From the NCBI RefSeq assembly GCF_001983935.1, contig NZ_CP017641.1:496001-560000 (forward strand): DNA of 64,000 nucleotides, given 5' to 3'. The DNA is from Fuerstiella marisgermanici (lineage in GTDB: Bacteria; Planctomycetota; Planctomycetia; Planctomycetales; Planctomycetaceae). Shown in pieces: positions 18,401-26,807 of this stretch (its first letter is position 1; every line of letters begins with the position of its first letter). Below the pieces are notes generated by a model that made no database searches, was not told where the DNA came from, and worked only from the letters and a program-made list of their open reading frames with translations. The position numbers and the translations under genes were made by a program.

Positions 18401-18449
18401 GGAACAGGACCGCGTAAAACGCATGCTGGAAGCGCAGGAAAAGAAGTAA
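15432..18449 (+). CDS. Exported sialidase-like BNR protein with C-terminal DUF1080 domain
   Basis: 1005 residues with a signal peptide (residues 1-21, MKRTAALTALFLAM...SQA). Two tandem sialidase-type six-bladed propeller regions, about 40-410 and 440-735, are marked by repeated Asp-box motifs: SDDDGETW, SNDEGATW, STDAGRTW, SDDDGKTW, STDAGLTW, SEDGGETW, SIDGGLTW and SRDGAKTW. About 785-975 is a DUF1080 (3-keto-glucoside/disaccharide hydrolase, concanavalin-like) domain starting FTSLFDGRSFSGW. A role in periplasmic or external breakdown of sugar polymers is likely; true sialidase activity cannot be inferred from Asp boxes alone. The start gives the only good signal peptide. No strong ribosome-binding site is seen. 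Confidence 0.85.
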   Translation: MKRTAALTALFLAMTAGISQAEDKKETPEQAAVRIAKMEKVADHALVPPVVNTSPLPEYDYDKLDYGMTIGIERTPGGRLWSCWVAGGDSPDAFFILASSDDDGETWSSPRAVLNSHAQGLGAKRSILVGNLWTDPQGRLWLIFDQSMDMYDGRAGVWATVCANPDADAPVWSEPRRIWHGVTLNKPTVLSTGEWMLPISLDQRPGFREFRGCFRELDPLRGANVFVSNDEGATWARRGVRTFPDPDWHEHMIVERDDNSLWMLARTRKGIMESESTDAGRTWSEPVASKINHPVARFHIRRLASNRLLLVKHGARIDTHEGRSLLTAWLSDDDGKTWRGSLMLDERTGVSYPDGFQAPDGTIYISWDRNRATDGEILMARFTEDDVLAKEFNGPKSKTKMLISRPLAREVAKLPAFSGPTPEVSREIDMPLVDLSQDKDRHSVVAAGTTSVYQGHCDTVLLLDGKTMFTAWCLGHAQWIGPIAKSTDAGLTWSKPLNVPANWKETSNTPALHRLIGPDGTARLFCFADGLDWSRQGKPPYPMHQSYSEDGGETWTPMVPNGVEGEVPPKPILSFDDGKRHVMWSDLPGYVVQSDSIDGGLTWSPSRRILRVPQRWSQPCVICSADGKTHLMLLRENSRKHQSMFSVSRDGAKTWTAPKELPAALTGDRHVAKFAPDGRLVIAFRDVATSSATYGHYVGWVGRFEDILKGKPGDYRVKLFHNTIRKESDKPGQGNADCGYSDLEVLPDGTIIATTYLKYADGPEKHSVMNTRFTLAETDALAEQVAFTSLFDGRSFSGWEHAGNWSIEDGAFARKQAGGPLTYTDALVPDDFELRFEWKVSKGCNSGVYYRPAQYEYQILDNVHSPYGKNARQSAGSLFFCMAPSKDATRPLGEWNSGRVKCKGSVIEHWVNGERVLSFDYTDPKWAKQVELLKIRGADLTARGGRLWLQDHGQDVWFRNLRWREIPHDEQLTADPDFIPMPVTGEALKQEQDRVKRMLEAQEKK

Positions 18450-18497
18450 CAAAGCTGCGCGGCAGCCTGCGAACGTGGACGCGTCGCGACCTCCCGG

Positions 18498-19424
18498 TCA
18501 ATCTGCGTAGCGTACCTGACTCCAGTCTTTGGCCAGTTCGCACAGCTGCTGGTTCACGCTGGCGTATTCACTGCATGCTACGACTCCGGGAAAACGCAGC
18601 ATGTCGGCTCGATCGTCCATCCATAGTTCTCTGTAGTGGACAGGCTTGCCGTTGTGAGCCCAAACAGCGTCACCGCCCAGCAACCGAGCGATGTGCATCG
18701 ACACGGGAAAGTCGTAGATGTTGGGCGAATGAATTAGGGAGCCGGCGTATTCGCCAGTGGCCATCAGCGGATAAATACTGCCCGCCATTTCGCTCGACGT
18801 ACGACCCATGAGACCAAGCTCGTCGACCATGCGAGCGCATTCGGCATCGCGTTCCTGAAAGCCGATCAGGTAGATTCCTTTTGCGTCGGCGTTGCGTGCG
18901 TTTCTCAGGTCGGGAAGGTCGTCCAGCACCTGTCGTGCCGTGCGAGTTGTGTCATCTTCGCCGCAACGAAGGCGGTCCGGACCCACTTCGACCCATGTTC
19001 CGGATTCGCCCATTTCCGGAGCGAACACCAACGAATAGTAAGGCGTTTCATCGTCGTGCAGATGAGCGATAATTGAGTAGCCGTTGCCGGAACGGTCGCG
19101 GTACTGCTTGGTGCCGTCGATGGGATCCAACGCGATCGATAGCTTCGCGTCTTTGGAAAACAGATCCATGTCGCCCGTGGATTCTTCGCCTTCAATGCGG
19201 CAGGATTTCAGAATCGGGTCTGCGTCTCGCAGTGCCGCGACCAGAAACTCCTGCACGGATAAGTCGGCCAGCGTCAAAGCATCCGTGTTGGAATTCCCGG
19301 AAGACTTCCCTTCGACAGCGATGTTGAATTGGCGAAGTCGTTTCGCCACCGCACCACTCCATCGCATCACGGGCGGCAGAGCTTCTGCCAAAGCGGCGAT
19401 GATTGGCTTAAGATTCTCATGCAT
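18498..19424 (-). CDS. Inositol monophosphatase family protein (CysQ-like)
   Basis: 308 residues. The metal-binding signature of the Mg-dependent, Li-sensitive phosphatases is present: EGEESTGD near residue 79, DPIDGT near 98, and a C-terminal YDFPVSMHIARLLGGD in the place of the usual WDxAAG motif. Family substrates are inositol phosphates, 3'-phosphoadenosine phosphates or sugar bisphosphates; the sequence does not decide. It starts one base after the stop of the RimK-like ATP-grasp gene, which itself follows mch. It could therefore act in tetrahydromethanopterin-related metabolism, but this is only context. Confidence 0.85.
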   Translation of the reverse strand: MHENLKPIIAALAEALPPVMRWSGAVAKRLRQFNIAVEGKSSGNSNTDALTLADLSVQEFLVAALRDADPILKSCRIEGEESTGDMDLFSKDAKLSIALDPIDGTKQYRDRSGNGYSIIAHLHDDETPYYSLVFAPEMGESGTWVEVGPDRLRCGEDDTTRTARQVLDDLPDLRNARNADAKGIYLIGFQERDAECARMVDELGLMGRTSSEMAGSIYPLMATGEYAGSLIHSPNIYDFPVSMHIARLLGGDAVWAHNGKPVHYRELWMDDRADMLRFPGVVACSEYASVNQQLCELAKDWSQVRYAD

Positions 19425-19425
19425 A

Positions 19426-20313
19426 TCAATTTCCCTGAAGTTCTATCCACGTCAAGAGGCGATCCGGCACGTTGACGCCGCAGGTCTTTTGCAGCGTTCG
19501 CCAACCGGGGACCGCGTTGACTTCGATTACGACGGCTTCTCCCGCGGCGTTATACATCAGGTCCACGCCGGAAAAAACGCAGCCAGTCACGCCGGCGGCC
19601 GCCAGAGCAAGATTCATTTCGTCTGGTGTCGGTTGATGTGGCACTGCTGTGCCGTGCTGAGCCGCGTTCGCGCGAAAATCTCCGCTGGCTGGCGTTCGCT
19701 TCATTGACGCGACCAGCTCGCCGTCCAGCAGAAGTATTCGAATGTCTTCCAGAGGGCCCGTTAAAAACTGTTGTTGATAGATCGTGGCGTTTAGTCGTTC
19801 CAGAGTTCGGAAAACTCGCAACGCCATTTCCGGATGGTTCACTCGCAAAATGCCACGGCCTTCGGCTCCGAAAAGTGGCTTGACGACGACATCGCCGCCA
19901 AGTCGTTCAAACGCCTCTATTGCCGCATCGCTGTTCTCGCAGACGATCGTGTCAGGGACGGGCAGCCCTGCGAATGCCAGCTTTTGAGTCGTCAGGTATT
20001 TGTCGACCGCGCATTCGATGGCTTTGGGCGAATTGACGACAAGCCCGCCGCTGTCCGCGATTCCAGCCAGAAAATCCATCCGCGATACAACCTGCTCAAG
20101 CGACCCAGGCGGCATCGTACGGACCAGCAACGCGTCCAGACCGTGCAGATCTACGCCGTCAATCTCCAGGCCGACTACGCCGTCTCGGACTGATGCCGTC
20201 AGGTTCGGAAACTGCAATTCGAAGGCTTCATGACCGCGTTGATTGATGTTGAAACAAAGCTGATTGACGTACCAACTTCCCGCATTGCCCAGCACACCGA
20301 TTCGCATTGGCAC
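19426..20313 (-). CDS. RimK-like ATP-grasp ligase
   Basis: 295 residues. It has an N-terminal pre-ATP-grasp fold (MRIGVLGNAGSWYV) to about 95, then an ATP-grasp domain: VVKPLFGAEGRGI near 143 (ATP-binding Lys and Gly-rich loop) and VIEVNAVPGWR near 265 with the metal-binding Glu/Asn. It resembles RimK-type ligases that add amino acids to a carboxylate. RimK-like genes accompany mch in the H4MPT one-carbon clusters of methylotrophs and planctomycetes, and an archaeal relative (MptN) adds glutamate to tetrahydromethanopterin. A cofactor-glutamylating role is therefore plausible but unproven. Confidence 0.85.
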   Translation of the reverse strand: MPMRIGVLGNAGSWYVNQLCFNINQRGHEAFELQFPNLTASVRDGVVGLEIDGVDLHGLDALLVRTMPPGSLEQVVSRMDFLAGIADSGGLVVNSPKAIECAVDKYLTTQKLAFAGLPVPDTIVCENSDAAIEAFERLGGDVVVKPLFGAEGRGILRVNHPEMALRVFRTLERLNATIYQQQFLTGPLEDIRILLLDGELVASMKRTPASGDFRANAAQHGTAVPHQPTPDEMNLALAAAGVTGCVFSGVDLMYNAAGEAVVIEVNAVPGWRTLQKTCGVNVPDRLLTWIELQGN

Positions 20314-20417
20314 CTTTCGCTAACACCTACCAAAATTCCTGCCGTCTTGATCAGAACGACTTTGGCAAAGCGACTCCGAACGATCGTTTGATCTGGAGTG
20401 CGGCTAAGCCTTGTCAG

Positions 20418-21359
20418 CTACATCCCAAACGAACGATGAAGCAATTCGGGCATCAGCGTCCCGAATCGCAAACTGCGACCAGATGTGAGGTTATGGAAGA
20501 TCACCACTGCCGGACTAAACAGCGCTTTGTCCAGAGCATAGAAATCGTGGTTCGCTTCTTTGAACAGCTTCAGGAACGATTGCCCGTGCGAACTGCTGGA
20601 ATTGGAAGGTGTCTGAGGTCCGATCTCTTCGATCAATTCGTCTTCGCACCGGACCCAAAGGTTGACGACGCTGCCGTACAGGATTGAATCGTTCGTGCGG
20701 CCAATGCCGGCCAGATCATCATTGGCCACCGGTGGCAGCGGAGCGGTCCCCGTCCCGCTGACGATAACGTCCACTGGAAATTTCAGTTCGTGAAGTTTGT
20801 GCATCGCCGTTTCTACAGACCTCGCCACAACCTGAATGTTACCGGCCTGAGATGCTGTAGGGGCGACAGCAAGAAATAGTTCTGCGTGTTTGGTGAGTTT
20901 CTCCCGGACGGTCTGTATGGCAGCTTCCGTTGGCAGAGATCCCGCTTCGAGAACTCCCACGCAAACGGGCCCGTCTTCCTGCGCGGGGAATTCGTCGAAC
21001 AATTCCTCGGAAGCGGCGGCGGCTCGCATTGGTCCGGAACCCATTGCGAAGAAATCGTCTGTGGCAATCTTCCAGCCCGCGTACTGCGATTGCAGGCAGG
21101 CGGCTAACGGGTGGTCGGTTCGCACGAAGACCTGCGGCACGTCGATTAACGAACCAGCAGCGTGAAGATCGACGTGTCCCAGTCCGGCCATGCAGGTTCG
21201 CGCCAGAACGAGGCCTGCTTCTATGCCGCCCGGCGATTTCACGCCAAAGTCCAACACCTTTGCTTGTGCTAATTGTGAGACCTCGATGCGGAGATCGTCG
21301 GCATTCGATACGGCGTTCTGCAGGATTCTGGCGGAACGTTCGTTGAGCTGATTCAACAT
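20418..21359 (-). CDS. mch: Methenyl-tetrahydromethanopterin cyclohydrolase
   Basis: 313 residues, close to the family length. The N-terminus LNERSARILQNAV and the segments KVLDFGVKSPGGIEAG and CMAGLGHVDL match the Mch family well. Mch interconverts methenyl- and formyl-tetrahydromethanopterin in the H4MPT-linked C1 pathway known from methanogens, methylotrophs and planctomycetes, where it is thought to serve formaldehyde oxidation or detoxification. It is soluble and has no signal peptide. First gene of a three-gene minus-strand set with the ATP-grasp ligase and the phosphatase. No fae, mtdB or fhc genes lie in this window. Confidence 0.92.
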   Translation of the reverse strand: MLNQLNERSARILQNAVSNADDLRIEVSQLAQAKVLDFGVKSPGGIEAGLVLARTCMAGLGHVDLHAAGSLIDVPQVFVRTDHPLAACLQSQYAGWKIATDDFFAMGSGPMRAAAASEELFDEFPAQEDGPVCVGVLEAGSLPTEAAIQTVREKLTKHAELFLAVAPTASQAGNIQVVARSVETAMHKLHELKFPVDVIVSGTGTAPLPPVANDDLAGIGRTNDSILYGSVVNLWVRCEDELIEEIGPQTPSNSSSSHGQSFLKLFKEANHDFYALDKALFSPAVVIFHNLTSGRSLRFGTLMPELLHRSFGM

Positions 21360-21510
21360 AAAGATCGGGTACTACGTGGCTGAATTTGTTTGCGATTGCC
21401 GCAGGGTGTCCAGAATAGCAAGCCAAATTGCAGCGGCCAGCGGCGGAAAATTGTTCCCGATTCCGGTATGCTAACCTTAACTTTCACACCACGCGCTCTG
21501 GAGATCTCAC

Positions 21511-21993
21511 GTGACCGACCACCCCGAACTGTTAAACCTCCGAAACTTCAGCGGTCGCGTCGAATGGATTGGAACCACCTCAACAAAAAGTGGCCCGCTG
21601 GCGGCTCGGGACAAAATTGAACTTGTCGCTAATTGCGGAATCGTGGGCGAACACCATTTTCGTGAGAACAGTCAGTCGCATCGTCAAGTGACCCTGATTC
21701 AGAAAGAGCACCTGAGCGTCATTGCAGAACTGCTGGAAGTTGAAACCGTCGATCCGGCGGACCTTCGTCGGAATATCGTGGTGTCCGGCATCAATCTTGC
21801 TGCACTGGATGGCAGAGAGTTCCGAATCGGCAGCGCCGTCCTGAAGGGGACCGGCGATTGTCCTCCCTGCAATCGCATGGAGAAAAACCTGGGGCAAGGC
21901 GGCTATGAAGCCATGGTTGGCCACGGCGGACTGACATGCTTAGTCGTAGAAGGCGGCGAAATAGCGTGCGGGGATGCTGTGACCAGTTCTTAG
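21511..21993 (+). CDS. MOSC domain protein
   Basis: 160 residues, essentially one MOSC domain. The typical features are IVGEHHF near 44, LRRNIVVSGINLAAL near 85, and the conserved cysteine in CPPCNRME near 117, which in the family (molybdenum-cofactor sulfurase C-terminus, YiiM, MOSC-only proteins) is thought to bind sulfur or metal. The start is GTG at 21511, preceded by GGAG at 7 bases. It is divergent from mch with about 150 bp between. Substrate unknown. Confidence 0.85.
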   Translation: MTDHPELLNLRNFSGRVEWIGTTSTKSGPLAARDKIELVANCGIVGEHHFRENSQSHRQVTLIQKEHLSVIAELLEVETVDPADLRRNIVVSGINLAALDGREFRIGSAVLKGTGDCPPCNRMEKNLGQGGYEAMVGHGGLTCLVVEGGEIACGDAVTSS

Positions 21994-22252
21994 TTGACGT
22001 CTGTACAGTGTTCTGCCGATGTGTTGGTTTTGTGGCGTAGCTGCGTCTGTTGAAACGTTCACGCGCTGTTCGATTTTGCGGAAGAATGCTGGAAAATCGA
22101 ACTTGTCGTCCGAAGATGGGACAGGGAAACGGGTTAACTAATAACAACCGACCCATCATTGAATTCACGCAGGAAGCGGAATTCGGGCGTAGAGTGACAG
22201 GGAAGTCGTTTGATGTTTCTCAGTCGTTCCGGTCCCGATGTAAAGCTCTGGA

Positions 22253-24610
22253 ATGCTTCTAAGTCACCTTCGCAGTCAATTGAAATGCAACGCTTCGCGC
22301 CGCAATTCCCGTGCTGCGCAGCGTCCGGCAGCCGCCGAATTGCTGGAAACCCGGCAGCTGCTTAGCGCCGTGACATTGCAGGTCGGTGCGTCGCAGGACA
22401 CCACAATTTACGCCAGCGATGTCGACGCCAGTAACGGCAGTGGTGAGTTCCTTTTGGCGGGCAGTGGAACTCGCAGCCTGGTCAAATTCGATGTCGGAGG
22501 AGCCTCGATCCCGGAAGGCTCCACAATTATTGACGCCGTATTGGTATTGAATGTGGCCGCCTCAACCGGCGGTTCGGCCAGTGTGTCCGTGCATCGAGTC
22601 ACTTCGTCATGGGGCGAGGCCGGATCAAATGCTCCAGGCGACGAAACCACTGGCGCCCCTGCCCAGAAGTTCGATGCGACGTGGTTGTATTCTTCATTCG
22701 ACGGCGAGCTGTGGAACAACGAAGGTGGCGACTTTGGTGGCGCATCCGGATCGACGACAGTTGGCGAAGCGGGGGCTTATGAATGGATCGGCGGCGGCCT
22801 GATCGACGACGTTCAAGCGTGGATTGACGACGCTTCCACGAACTTCGGCTGGCTGATTCAGGCGGCGGCCAGCGGCGTAAAATCATTCGTCAGCAATAAC
22901 GCTCCGGACGCCGGGCTAGCGCCGACCTTAGAAATCACATACGAAGAACCACCGCTGCCGCCCGCGATTGTGGAAGGTCGCATTTGGAACGACCTGAACG
23001 GCGATGGCATCCAGACGGATGCGCTGCTTTCTGATTTGCAGCTTTCAATCGTGAATGGCAACACCTACTTCGATGGGTTTGGCGGCGGCGAGCATTGGTT
23101 TAAGTCGACAGGCTCTGGTCGCTGGTACTTTCTGACGGAAGACGGCACGTTAACGAAGTGGTCAGGAGTTGGTGGAGCGTTAACAGGTACGGTCGTTGGC
23201 AAGGTCGATCCGAAGTTCTACCTTGAACCAGGTTTGGTCGAAACCAGCATTGGCGATCCCGAACCGTGGCTGGACGGCTGGACTGTCGAATTGATTGGTC
23301 CCGATGGGACGGTCGTGCAAACGACGGTGTCTGGTGGCCGCGATTCCAATGGCGATGATGCCATCGACAGTGTCACGGAAGGCGGCTGGTATCGGTTTGA
23401 AGTCGAACAAGGCGTTTCCTGCACCGTGCGTCAGGTGGTTCCAGACGGCTGGCACGAAAACGCAAAAATCACCTTCGATACGTCAGACTCTTCGACGCAG
23501 GCCATCAATTCGCTGGATCTGAAGCAGCAGAGTTCCTACTACGAAGATCTGGGCGGACTTGGTGAGAAGTGGTTGTTCGGCGACCAATCGGGCTGGCACT
23601 ATATTCTTCCTTCCGGCGACTTGTACCGCTGGGATGCGAAGCCAATTACCAGTCAAAATCCGCTAAACGGGGAGTACGTGGCTTCGCCCGGCAAAGCCTA
23701 TTTTGATGATCCCGGACTGCTGGCCAACGGCGGCTATAATTCAGATCCCAATATTACGAACAGTGACTTCCGTACCGACTTCGGCAACGTCCGCGAAACG
23801 ATTGCCAAAGGTCGAGCGTGGTTGGATGTGCGACCAGATGGCTTTCGGAATGAGGATCTTGAGCTTGAGCCGATGCCGCCGCTGGTCGAGCTTGGTGATG
23901 GCGAGGCGTGGTTGTTTGATTTCGAGCGGGACGCATGGTTCATCATCGATACCGACGGACAGCCAACCTACTGGGGCAACTCAGCAGATGCAGCGGGGAC
24001 CCAGGGATCTATCGATTCTGCACCATCGCCAGGCCCCCAGTTGACCGTAGAACCGTGGTTGAATGGACGCACAATTGAGTTGCGAGACGAGGATGGAGCG
24101 GTTGTCGCGACGACGACAACGGAGAGCATCGACTGGAACGAAGACGGTGAGATCGACTTCGAAACAGAGCGTGGCTGGTACGTTTTCGAAAACATCCCAC
24201 TCGGCGCGTATACGGTTCATCAGGTGGTCGATTCCGGCTGGCGGCAGACAGCTCCGCACAGCATCGATCAAAGCCTGGCCACACAACTGGATGCTGAGTT
24301 CGGCTTTAGCACGACAACCAGCGACTTTCGCAACTGGGGTGGCCGCAACGAACGCTGGGTGATCGACCGAGACAACCGCTGGTATTTCATGCTGGAAGAC
24401 GGCAGTCTGCACCGATGGGAAGTCGGCACCACGGCGGCCGGCGGCGGTTTGAAGGGGGAATTCATCGCCAAACTGTCAGCTCGCCATTACCTCGACCTGG
24501 AACTGCTGACAAATCCCGATACGTCCGGAGTGGCTATCGAGGTGGATGGCGAAAGAGACGCACTGCAAATTCTGTTTGGCAACTACAACCTGCTCGACGA
24601 CGAGCTGTAA
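22253..24610 (+). CDS. LEPR-XLL surface protein with DNRLRE domain and Trp-rich repeats
   Basis: 785 residues. The leader AELLETRQLLSAV (about 28-40) is LEPR-XLL type. About 42-225 is a DNRLRE-like beta domain (VGASQDTTIYASD...SLVKFDV), common on bacterial surface proteins. After it come modules resembling SdrD B-type beta domains: IVEGRIWNDLNGDGIQ near 240, EPWLDGWTVELIGPDG near 340 and EPWLNGRTIELRDEDG near 600. Four copies of a Trp-containing unit of the type xExW...W.f...dG.l.rW sit at about 277, 436, 549 and 697. There are no catalytic motifs; a structural or adhesive role is likely. A strong terminator follows. Confidence 0.8.
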   Translation: MLLSHLRSQLKCNASRRNSRAAQRPAAAELLETRQLLSAVTLQVGASQDTTIYASDVDASNGSGEFLLAGSGTRSLVKFDVGGASIPEGSTIIDAVLVLNVAASTGGSASVSVHRVTSSWGEAGSNAPGDETTGAPAQKFDATWLYSSFDGELWNNEGGDFGGASGSTTVGEAGAYEWIGGGLIDDVQAWIDDASTNFGWLIQAAASGVKSFVSNNAPDAGLAPTLEITYEEPPLPPAIVEGRIWNDLNGDGIQTDALLSDLQLSIVNGNTYFDGFGGGEHWFKSTGSGRWYFLTEDGTLTKWSGVGGALTGTVVGKVDPKFYLEPGLVETSIGDPEPWLDGWTVELIGPDGTVVQTTVSGGRDSNGDDAIDSVTEGGWYRFEVEQGVSCTVRQVVPDGWHENAKITFDTSDSSTQAINSLDLKQQSSYYEDLGGLGEKWLFGDQSGWHYILPSGDLYRWDAKPITSQNPLNGEYVASPGKAYFDDPGLLANGGYNSDPNITNSDFRTDFGNVRETIAKGRAWLDVRPDGFRNEDLELEPMPPLVELGDGEAWLFDFERDAWFIIDTDGQPTYWGNSADAAGTQGSIDSAPSPGPQLTVEPWLNGRTIELRDEDGAVVATTTTESIDWNEDGEIDFETERGWYVFENIPLGAYTVHQVVDSGWRQTAPHSIDQSLATQLDAEFGFSTTTSDFRNWGGRNERWVIDRDNRWYFMLEDGSLHRWEVGTTAAGGGLKGEFIAKLSARHYLDLELLTNPDTSGVAIEVDGERDALQILFGNYNLLDDEL

Positions 24611-24653
24611 GACGTGTCTTCTGCGGTCGTTTTCAACCGTACAAAACGAAAGA

Positions 24654-24685
24654 AGCCCGGTTCAAAAGATGAGCCGGGCTTTTTT
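24654..24685 (+). terminator. Rho-independent terminator
   Basis: AGCCCGGTTC (24654-24663) pairs with GAGCCGGGCT (24671-24680) over ten positions with one G-T pair and a 7-base loop, followed by six T. It stands 44 bp after the stop of the surface-protein gene. The minus-strand cyclophilin gene ends at 24713, so the hairpin could serve both directions, although only the plus side has the T run. Confidence 0.85.
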
Positions 24686-24712
24686 GCGTACTGGTGTGGT
24701 GATGATTTCAGG

Positions 24713-25252
24713 CTATCCAACTGGCGTCGCAATCACCTTCGCTGATTCAATCGTCGCTGGTGATTTCGGACGATCGCCTGCGTCCGTTGGGAGTGCTCCC
24801 AGTTTTCGCACGACATCCATGCTGGCGTCGTCGGCCGTTCGACCGAAGGCCGTGTATTGATTGTCCAGATGCGTGTGAGCACCCAGGCAGATGAAAAACT
24901 GTGACCCGGCAGAATTGGGATCGCTTGTGCGGGCCATCGACAGCACGCCTTCGACGTGTGGCGTGTCATTGAATTCGGCATCGATGTTGTAACCTGGTCC
25001 GCCGGTGCCAGTTCCCTGAGGGCATCCGCCCTGGATCATGAATCCGCCGATGATGCGATGAAACGACTGGCCGTCGTAGTAGCCGATTTTCGCCAGCCCA
25101 ATCATGTTTGCGCAGTGTCCGGGTGCCACGTCGGGCATGAGATCCAGCAGAATCCGGCCGTGGTTGGTGTTGAGTTCGATTTGGTAAGTGTTGGCGTCGA
25201 AGTCAATTTCCTTCTGAGCTTCGCTGACTTTCGGCTGGTAGTTCGTGGCCAT
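24713..25252 (-). CDS. Cyclophilin-type peptidyl-prolyl cis-trans isomerase
   Basis: 179 residues from the ATG at 25252, which has AGGA shortly upstream; a longer frame to 25483 adds 77 residues that look non-coding. Cyclophilin signatures are clear: FHRIIGGFMIQGG (catalytic Arg in FHR), GTGGPGYNIDAEF, SMARTSDPNSAGSQFFI, and HLDNQYTAFG with the proline-pocket residues. It has no signal peptide, so it is probably a cytoplasmic folding helper. The neighbour upstream on the same strand is an HtrA-like protease. Confidence 0.92.
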   Translation of the reverse strand: MATNYQPKVSEAQKEIDFDANTYQIELNTNHGRILLDLMPDVAPGHCANMIGLAKIGYYDGQSFHRIIGGFMIQGGCPQGTGTGGPGYNIDAEFNDTPHVEGVLSMARTSDPNSAGSQFFICLGAHTHLDNQYTAFGRTADDASMDVVRKLGALPTDAGDRPKSPATIESAKVIATPVG

Positions 25253-25523
25253 GATGTCCTGATGACTGGTGTGAAATAGAAATAGTGAGATCTCGTGATC
25301 AGGCGAAGCGTCGTTGATGGAGCAGAATTTGGCAAGCCACCGCGACCCGGCACACTCATTAATAAGCGTAGTTGCGGATTTCCGCGGAACCACATTCCTG
25401 TGGGATCCACGGTCCTCGTTCAGGCGGAACCAGTTGAGGGCCTGCTGAAGCAAATCGCCATGCCAGAGCTTGCTGCTCGGCAATTTTGCCGCATGAGACT
25501 GCGTATCGGATTGTGCCGCGAAG

Positions 25524-26711
25524 CTACCGCCCTAATGTCACTTTTACGCTAAACGGTTTGCCGTCGCGGATGACGTTCACTGTAATTGTGTCGCCTGGGT
25601 GGTGGCTCTCGACTTCAGACAGGAATTCATCCACCTTCAGAGTTTTCTTGCCGTTCACACCGACGATCAGATCGGCCACGCTGCGGTCTTCCACCTCAAA
25701 CACGACGAAGCCGCTCTTGCGACGTCGTAGCTGAGGCCCTTTCAGGCCGGCGCGAGCCGCCGGGCCGTCTGGATCCATTCTCAGGATTCTTAGTCCGGCT
25801 TCTGTCTTCAGTACTTGCGAAATACCGATGTCCGGACGAATCACACGACCATGCTCAATCAGTTCCGGAATCACTCGCGAGATCAGGTTGGACGGGATGG
25901 CAAAACCGATGCCGGAGTTCTGGCCCGTACGACTGGCGATAGCAGTGTTCATGCCGATCAAACGCCCGTGAGCGTCAAGCAGGGGACCGCCGGAGTTGCC
26001 GGGATTGATCGCCGCGTCAATTTGAATGACTGACTTAATCGAACGAGCACGCGTGACGGGCAGCGTGCGATTCAGACTGGAAATGATGCCGGTCGTCATC
26101 GTGCGTTCCAGGCCAAATGGGTTGCCGATGGCAAAGACCTTCATACCGACTTTCAGAACGCTGGAATCCGCAATCGTCACAGGCACCAACAGTTCGGCAG
26201 GCGCATCGACTCGGATCACTGCGATGTCATTCACTGCGTCTCCACCTACCGTTTCGGCTTCATAAGTTTCACCATCAAACAGAGTCACCAGAATGCGCTG
26301 AGCTCCTTCGACCACGTGGAAGTTGGTGAGAATGTGCCCGGCTTTGTCGATCACGAATCCGGAGCCAGCGTCTTCCGTTGGGTTTTCGCGAAACAAAAAT
26401 CGTTCGCCGCCAATTCGAGTCGCAATGTTGGCGACGCTGCGGTTATTCGATTCGTAGACGAAAGCTGCCGCCGCTTCATCCGGCGTTAATCCATCGGCAT
26501 CGTAAGCTCGTGGCTCGGCCGTCTGATAAGCCGGTGACTGCGGCCGATTGCATGCCGGCGTGGGGATGTTTACGGGCGGGATTTGCAGGCCGGTGTCGTC
26601 TGCTGCCTGCTGCCCGCTTGCGGCTGGAAGACTGCTGGTCGGCGTCAGTAACCACGAGCCGAACACCATGCCAGCGGCGGCAGAGAAGAAGCAAATGGCA
26701 ATCTGTTTCAT
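25524..26711 (-). CDS. HtrA/DegP-like serine protease with one PDZ domain
   Basis: 395 residues. There is an N-terminal signal or anchor segment (about 3-22) and a variable linker to about 85. The trypsin-like domain follows: catalytic His in LTNFHVVEGA near 136, Asp in NDIAVIRVD near 165, and Ser in NPGNSGGPLL near 240. One PDZ domain lies at about 290-390 (GLRILRMDPDGPAARAGL). This is the layout of envelope quality-control proteases of the DegS/HtrA type with a single PDZ. Likely anchored in the inner membrane with the protease outside. Confidence 0.9.
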   Translation of the reverse strand: MKQIAICFFSAAAGMVFGSWLLTPTSSLPAASGQQAADDTGLQIPPVNIPTPACNRPQSPAYQTAEPRAYDADGLTPDEAAAAFVYESNNRSVANIATRIGGERFLFRENPTEDAGSGFVIDKAGHILTNFHVVEGAQRILVTLFDGETYEAETVGGDAVNDIAVIRVDAPAELLVPVTIADSSVLKVGMKVFAIGNPFGLERTMTTGIISSLNRTLPVTRARSIKSVIQIDAAINPGNSGGPLLDAHGRLIGMNTAIASRTGQNSGIGFAIPSNLISRVIPELIEHGRVIRPDIGISQVLKTEAGLRILRMDPDGPAARAGLKGPQLRRRKSGFVVFEVEDRSVADLIVGVNGKKTLKVDEFLSEVESHHPGDTITVNVIRDGKPFSVKVTLGR

Positions 26712-26807
26712 AGCGGACTCCGTTCGTTTTCGGCGTGGAAATTCGCGTGCTTATGAGCGTGGAAGTGGCTTGCTCCGTTGCGGCCATTTTAACGCAAGTT
26801 AGGCGTA

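Noticed and set aside
25253-25483. 77-residue N-terminal extension of the cyclophilin
   Set aside because: No signal peptide or domain in the extra part; ATG 25252 has AGGA upstream and gives the normal family length.
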